Origin: Flavobacterium granuli | GTDB lineage: Bacteria; Bacteroidota; Bacteroidia; Flavobacteriales; Flavobacteriaceae | Length of the DNA stretch: 64,000 bases | Assembly (NCBI RefSeq): GCF_900129705.1 | Contig: NZ_FQWO01000005.1 | Span: 124,001-188,000 of the forward strand | Direction: 5' to 3' | The notes under the pieces: generated by a model | Told to the model about the DNA's origin: nothing | Databases searched by the model: none | Seen by the model: only the letters and a program-made list of their open reading frames with translations | Shown here: positions 61,300 through 64,000 of the stretch, piece after piece | Layout: the number at the start of each line of letters is the position of its first letter | How positions within the stretch are numbered: position 1 is the stretch's first letter | Made by a program: the position numbers and the translations under genes

Positions 61300-62037
61300 T
61301 TAGCCTTTGTTTATCCCTCTTTTTTTTCTCATAGATTCTCCATGTAATTCGAGTCGATGGGATTGATGTATGAGTCTATCCAAAATGGCATCAGCTATGG
61401 TTTTTTCTCCAATGATGTCATACCAGCCTTGCACTGGGATTTGTGATGTTACAATTATAGAACCATTATTATGCCTGTCTTCAATGATTTCTAAAAGGGT
61501 AATTCGGTTATGACTATCTAATGCTTGGAGTCCAAAATCGTCCAATATAATGACATCTTGCCTTTCTATTTTGGCCAATTCTCGCAGATAAGAACCATCT
61601 GCTTTGGCCATTTTTAATTTAGCAAACAACTTCGAAGTATTAAAATAACTCACTTTAAAACCTTGTATACAGGCTTGGTAACCCAATGCAGTACCCAAAT
61701 AACTTTTGCCTACACCTGTACTTCCTGTGATTAAAATGTTTTCATTTTTTTCTACAAATTCACATTCTGCCAGACGCAGTACAGTGTTTCGGTCCAGATT
61801 ACGGGTTTGGTCAAAATTGATAGTTTCAATGTTTGATTTGTAATGGAATCGGGCATTGGTGATACTGCGTGCAATACGCCGATTGTGCCTTTCATCCCAT
61901 TCGGCATCAATAAGCATCGATACAAACTCATCGAGTGTGTAATGGTCTGTTTTTCCGCTTTCAATAGCCGTTTTAAAAGCATTATGCATGCCATAAAGCT
62001 TCATTTGTTTCATTTTTGTTACTGTGGATTCATTCAT
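61300..62037 (-). CDS. istB: IstB, IS21 helper ATPase
   Basis: A 245-residue AAA+ ATPase of the DnaC/IstB type: Walker A ITGSTGVGKSYLG, Walker B VIILDDFGLQ, sensor I-like ITLLEIIEDRHN and IVTSQIPVQGWYD. It selects target DNA and activates the IstA transposase. It follows istA by 17 bases. Complete. Confidence 0.95.
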   Translation of the reverse strand: MNESTVTKMKQMKLYGMHNAFKTAIESGKTDHYTLDEFVSMLIDAEWDERHNRRIARSITNARFHYKSNIETINFDQTRNLDRNTVLRLAECEFVEKNENILITGSTGVGKSYLGTALGYQACIQGFKVSYFNTSKLFAKLKMAKADGSYLRELAKIERQDVIILDDFGLQALDSHNRITLLEIIEDRHNNGSIIVTSQIPVQGWYDIIGEKTIADAILDRLIHQSHRLELHGESMRKKRGINKG

Positions 62038-62054
62038 GATTATTGGATTTTAAT

Positions 62055-63602
62055 TTAATTATAATACTGTTTTCCTCTGATGTTGCCGTGAACAGGGAGT
62101 TCCTGCTCGGGTTCTTGTTCAAAATCAATATGGTCTAGGTTGTTTTCTAAAATATTTTGTATGGTCTTAAAATTGTAAATTTTAAAATCAAGTGCCCGTT
62201 TACAGGCATTTATTAATCGCTGCTTGCCTACCTTTTTCTCGAAGTTTAGTATTCCCAGACAACTTTTATAGGCTTGTTCGGGGTGGTTTCTGCTTTCGAT
62301 TATTTGCAAAATATATTCTCCTACGGATTCATCAATACTACTGGCCCAATCAATGAAGCGGGCAGCGCTCCATTGGGCTACAAATTGGTGGGTACTGGCT
62401 AAATGTTCTGGGGTTGTGGTATAGACATAAGGTTTGTAATTCCTCGGATGAATGGCTATTCGATTGTATTTGTAATAGATCTCTACCGTTGATTTGGTAT
62501 ACAAGAGTTTCGCTTTTTTCTTTACATATTGATACGGAACACTATAGTAATTTTTGTCTTGACTTAATTGGACATGTCCGTTTTGCATCACCGTTGCAAA
62601 GGATTGGTATTTGATTTCAAAGCGTTCTTGTGGTAGTGGGCGTAGTTTTTGTTTCTCATCTTCTAAAAACAATTCTTTACGGGAGTAAGGACGTCCTGTG
62701 AGTTTTCGACTATTATGAGCATCTAATAAATCCCATATATGCTGGTTTAATTCTTCTAGAGAAAAGAATTTGGTTTCTTTTAGAGTTACGTAAATCCTTC
62801 TGTACAATATCTTTACCGCACCTTCAACCAATGATTTATCCCTTGGTTTATAAGCCCTGGCAGGTAAGATTGTGGTTTGATAATATTCCGCTAAATCAGC
62901 CAGGGTTTCATTGATTGTTGGCTCAAAACGACTGCTTTTTATCACTGCAGATTTTAAATTATCGGGAACAATTGCCGCAGGAGTACCTTCAAAAAAACGC
63001 ATGGCATTTTCTACCGAAGTAACAAAATCTTCCTTTTGTTGGCTCATGGAAGCTTCTGCATAGGTATATTGGCTGGCTCCCAATATGGCTACAAAAAACT
63101 GTACTTCTTTGATTTCTCCGGTATCTTTATCAATGATGGAGAGTGTTTTTCCGGCATAATCCACATACATTTTATCACCGGTTTTGTGATTCATATGCAT
63201 TACAGGATTGACTCGTTTACCCCATACTTTGTAATGATGAGCAAATTGCGAACTCCTGTAACCATCGGGGTTTACGGCAATATATTGCTCCCACATATGT
63301 TGTACGGTAACGCCAACTTTCTTTAGTTCACGTTCCATTTTAGGGAAAAAATCGTATAGGATCTGCAATTTGGGACTAATGGATTCCACAGTAGTCTGTG
63401 AAAACAAAAGTTCTAGTTCTGTATCTGTTTTTCTATCAATTAATTCAAAGTTTAATCCGAGAACTTCAAATAAAGAAATATACTTCTTTACCGTATTCCT
63501 GGAAAGGGATAAGTAGCTACTTATAAACAACTTACTCTTTCCTTCACAATAGAATTTAATTACTTTTCTAATTTTACTCATGTCTGTTATTTTGTTTGCC
63601 AT
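62055..63602 (-). CDS. istA: IstA, IS21-family DDE transposase
   Basis: A 515-residue transposase with N-terminal helix-turn-helix (IRKVIKFYCEGKSKLFISSY) and an RNase H-like DDE core: Asp in MYVDYAGKTLS, Asp in AIVPDNLKSAV and Glu in KPRDKSLVEGAVKI. The C-terminal beta-barrel (QNGHVQLSQDKNYYSVPYQY) and the DHIDFEQEPE tail that contacts IstB are also present. It is complete and probably active. Confidence 0.95.
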   Translation of the reverse strand: MANKITDMSKIRKVIKFYCEGKSKLFISSYLSLSRNTVKKYISLFEVLGLNFELIDRKTDTELELLFSQTTVESISPKLQILYDFFPKMERELKKVGVTVQHMWEQYIAVNPDGYRSSQFAHHYKVWGKRVNPVMHMNHKTGDKMYVDYAGKTLSIIDKDTGEIKEVQFFVAILGASQYTYAEASMSQQKEDFVTSVENAMRFFEGTPAAIVPDNLKSAVIKSSRFEPTINETLADLAEYYQTTILPARAYKPRDKSLVEGAVKILYRRIYVTLKETKFFSLEELNQHIWDLLDAHNSRKLTGRPYSRKELFLEDEKQKLRPLPQERFEIKYQSFATVMQNGHVQLSQDKNYYSVPYQYVKKKAKLLYTKSTVEIYYKYNRIAIHPRNYKPYVYTTTPEHLASTHQFVAQWSAARFIDWASSIDESVGEYILQIIESRNHPEQAYKSCLGILNFEKKVGKQRLINACKRALDFKIYNFKTIQNILENNLDHIDFEQEPEQELPVHGNIRGKQYYN

Positions 63603-63770
63603 AATCCGTATTTTTTTAACGAATGTATGGTGCTAACAACATGAAAAAGTCAGTAGTTTTTAATAATCAATTTACCCCAAAATTAGGTGGTCAATTTGAA
63701 CTGGAAAGTGGTGGTCAGTTTGCTCCGGAACTGGTGGTCAATTTACACTGGAAAGTGGTGGTCAATTTGA

Positions 63771-64000
63771 CCGGTTTTTCCACCACAACTTTATCAAGCG
63801 GATTAAATGTACAATTATAATTAGTTCCAGCGTTGACAATACCATTATCGTGATAAGTATTTCCAATAATGTTTAAAACTGCTTCTTCCGAAAAATTTTT
63901 AATCGCTTCAGCAGAAACACCTAATACTTCAGCAATTGCCTGTAGTTTTTCTTCTTCAACTGTTTCGCTTCCTTCAATATTAGAAACAGACTGCTGACTA
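63771..64000 (-). pseudogene. N-terminal part of the XRE regulator cut by IS21 (partial)
   Basis: In one minus-strand frame: SQQSVSNIEGSETVEEEKLQ, AIAEVLGVSAEAIKNFSEE, VLNIIGNTYHDNGIVNAGTN, then NPLDKVVVEKP up to the IS end. This is a helix-turn-helix XRE regulator of a family widespread in Bacteroidota, whose C-terminal tail is found at 61061-61150. Its N-terminus is beyond the window. The gene is interrupted in the middle, between the DNA-binding domain and the coiled coil. Confidence 0.8.

Larger units (their letters stand above)
61151..63770. mobile_element. IS21-family insertion sequence
   Basis: About 2.62 kb with istA and istB on the minus strand. The ends carry the near-identical terminal motif TNANATTGACCACC (61151-61164 and the complement at 63757-63770) and several extra copies of the ggtggtca-type subterminal repeat at both sides (61160-61240 and 63683-63770), the usual multiple transposase binding sites of IS21. 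It has split an XRE regulator gene. No exact target duplication could be identified next to the chosen ends. Confidence 0.85.

Noticed and set aside
63623..63820. 65-residue plus-strand ORF near the right end
   Set aside because: It runs across the repeated IS21 end and the disrupted XRE gene; composition is that of the repeats.

Overview
The window looks like the chromosome of a Flavobacterium or close relative (Bacteroidota). It is AT-rich, has Bacteroidota-type promoter motifs (TAnnTTTG), a type IX secretion sorting domain, a CzcA-TolC fusion and Bacteroidota-style gene families. No rRNA, tRNA or CRISPR array was seen. All identifications are from reading the sequence; no database search was run.

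Region 1 (1-5620, minus strand) is a histidine operon in the order hisG-hisD-hisC-hisB-hisH-hisA, with hisA running off the left edge. It is headed by a promoter, a 19-residue leader peptide with five His codons out of six, and a strong terminator hairpin, which together form a classical ribosome-mediated attenuator.

Region 2 (5657-16881, minus strand) is one long co-directional set: thioredoxin-like protein, ApbE flavin transferase, DUF4266 lipoprotein, DUF3570 protein, OmpR-type regulator, histidine kinase, a CzcA-type RND pump fused to a TolC-like domain, its adaptor lipoprotein and a small membrane protein. It joins metal efflux to a periplasmic redox/flavinylation cassette.

Region 3 (17071-37980) is a mixed region. 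It holds an LTA-synthase-like sulfatase, an ECF sigma/anti-sigma/Spy-like set, an Nramp-like transporter with altered ion-site motifs, an Mla lipid-transport operon, a FAD/Rieske oxidoreductase with an altered nucleotide-binding motif, a P-type Mg ATPase, small membrane proteins, SatD and an AraC-type membrane regulator. Gene decay is visible: a parE fragment, a satD-neighbour pseudogene, a small gene lacking a normal start codon, and an IS3 remnant.

Region 4 (38299-43637, plus strand) is a four-gene surface cassette: T9SS sorting-domain protein, small beta-barrel, repeat-rich tail-fibre-like protein and a fibrinogen-like-domain protein.

Region 5 (43994-64000) is a defence island. It contains a type I restriction-modification locus (hsdM, rhuM, two convergent hsdS, tyrosine recombinase, REP-type transposase, hsdR) with a 24-bp inverted repeat that should let the hsdS halves be exchanged by inversion. 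Next come a ~387-bp tandem intergenic repeat, a three-gene toxin-antitoxin-SecB-like chaperone (TAC) module with a palindromic operator, and a tightly overlapping three-gene set: AAA ATPase, DUF4435 and DUF262/DUF1524. That set resembles PARIS (AriA/AriB) plus a GmrSD-like protein with a degenerate HNH motif, and is the best candidate for an undescribed system. The window ends with an IS21-family element inserted in an XRE regulator gene.
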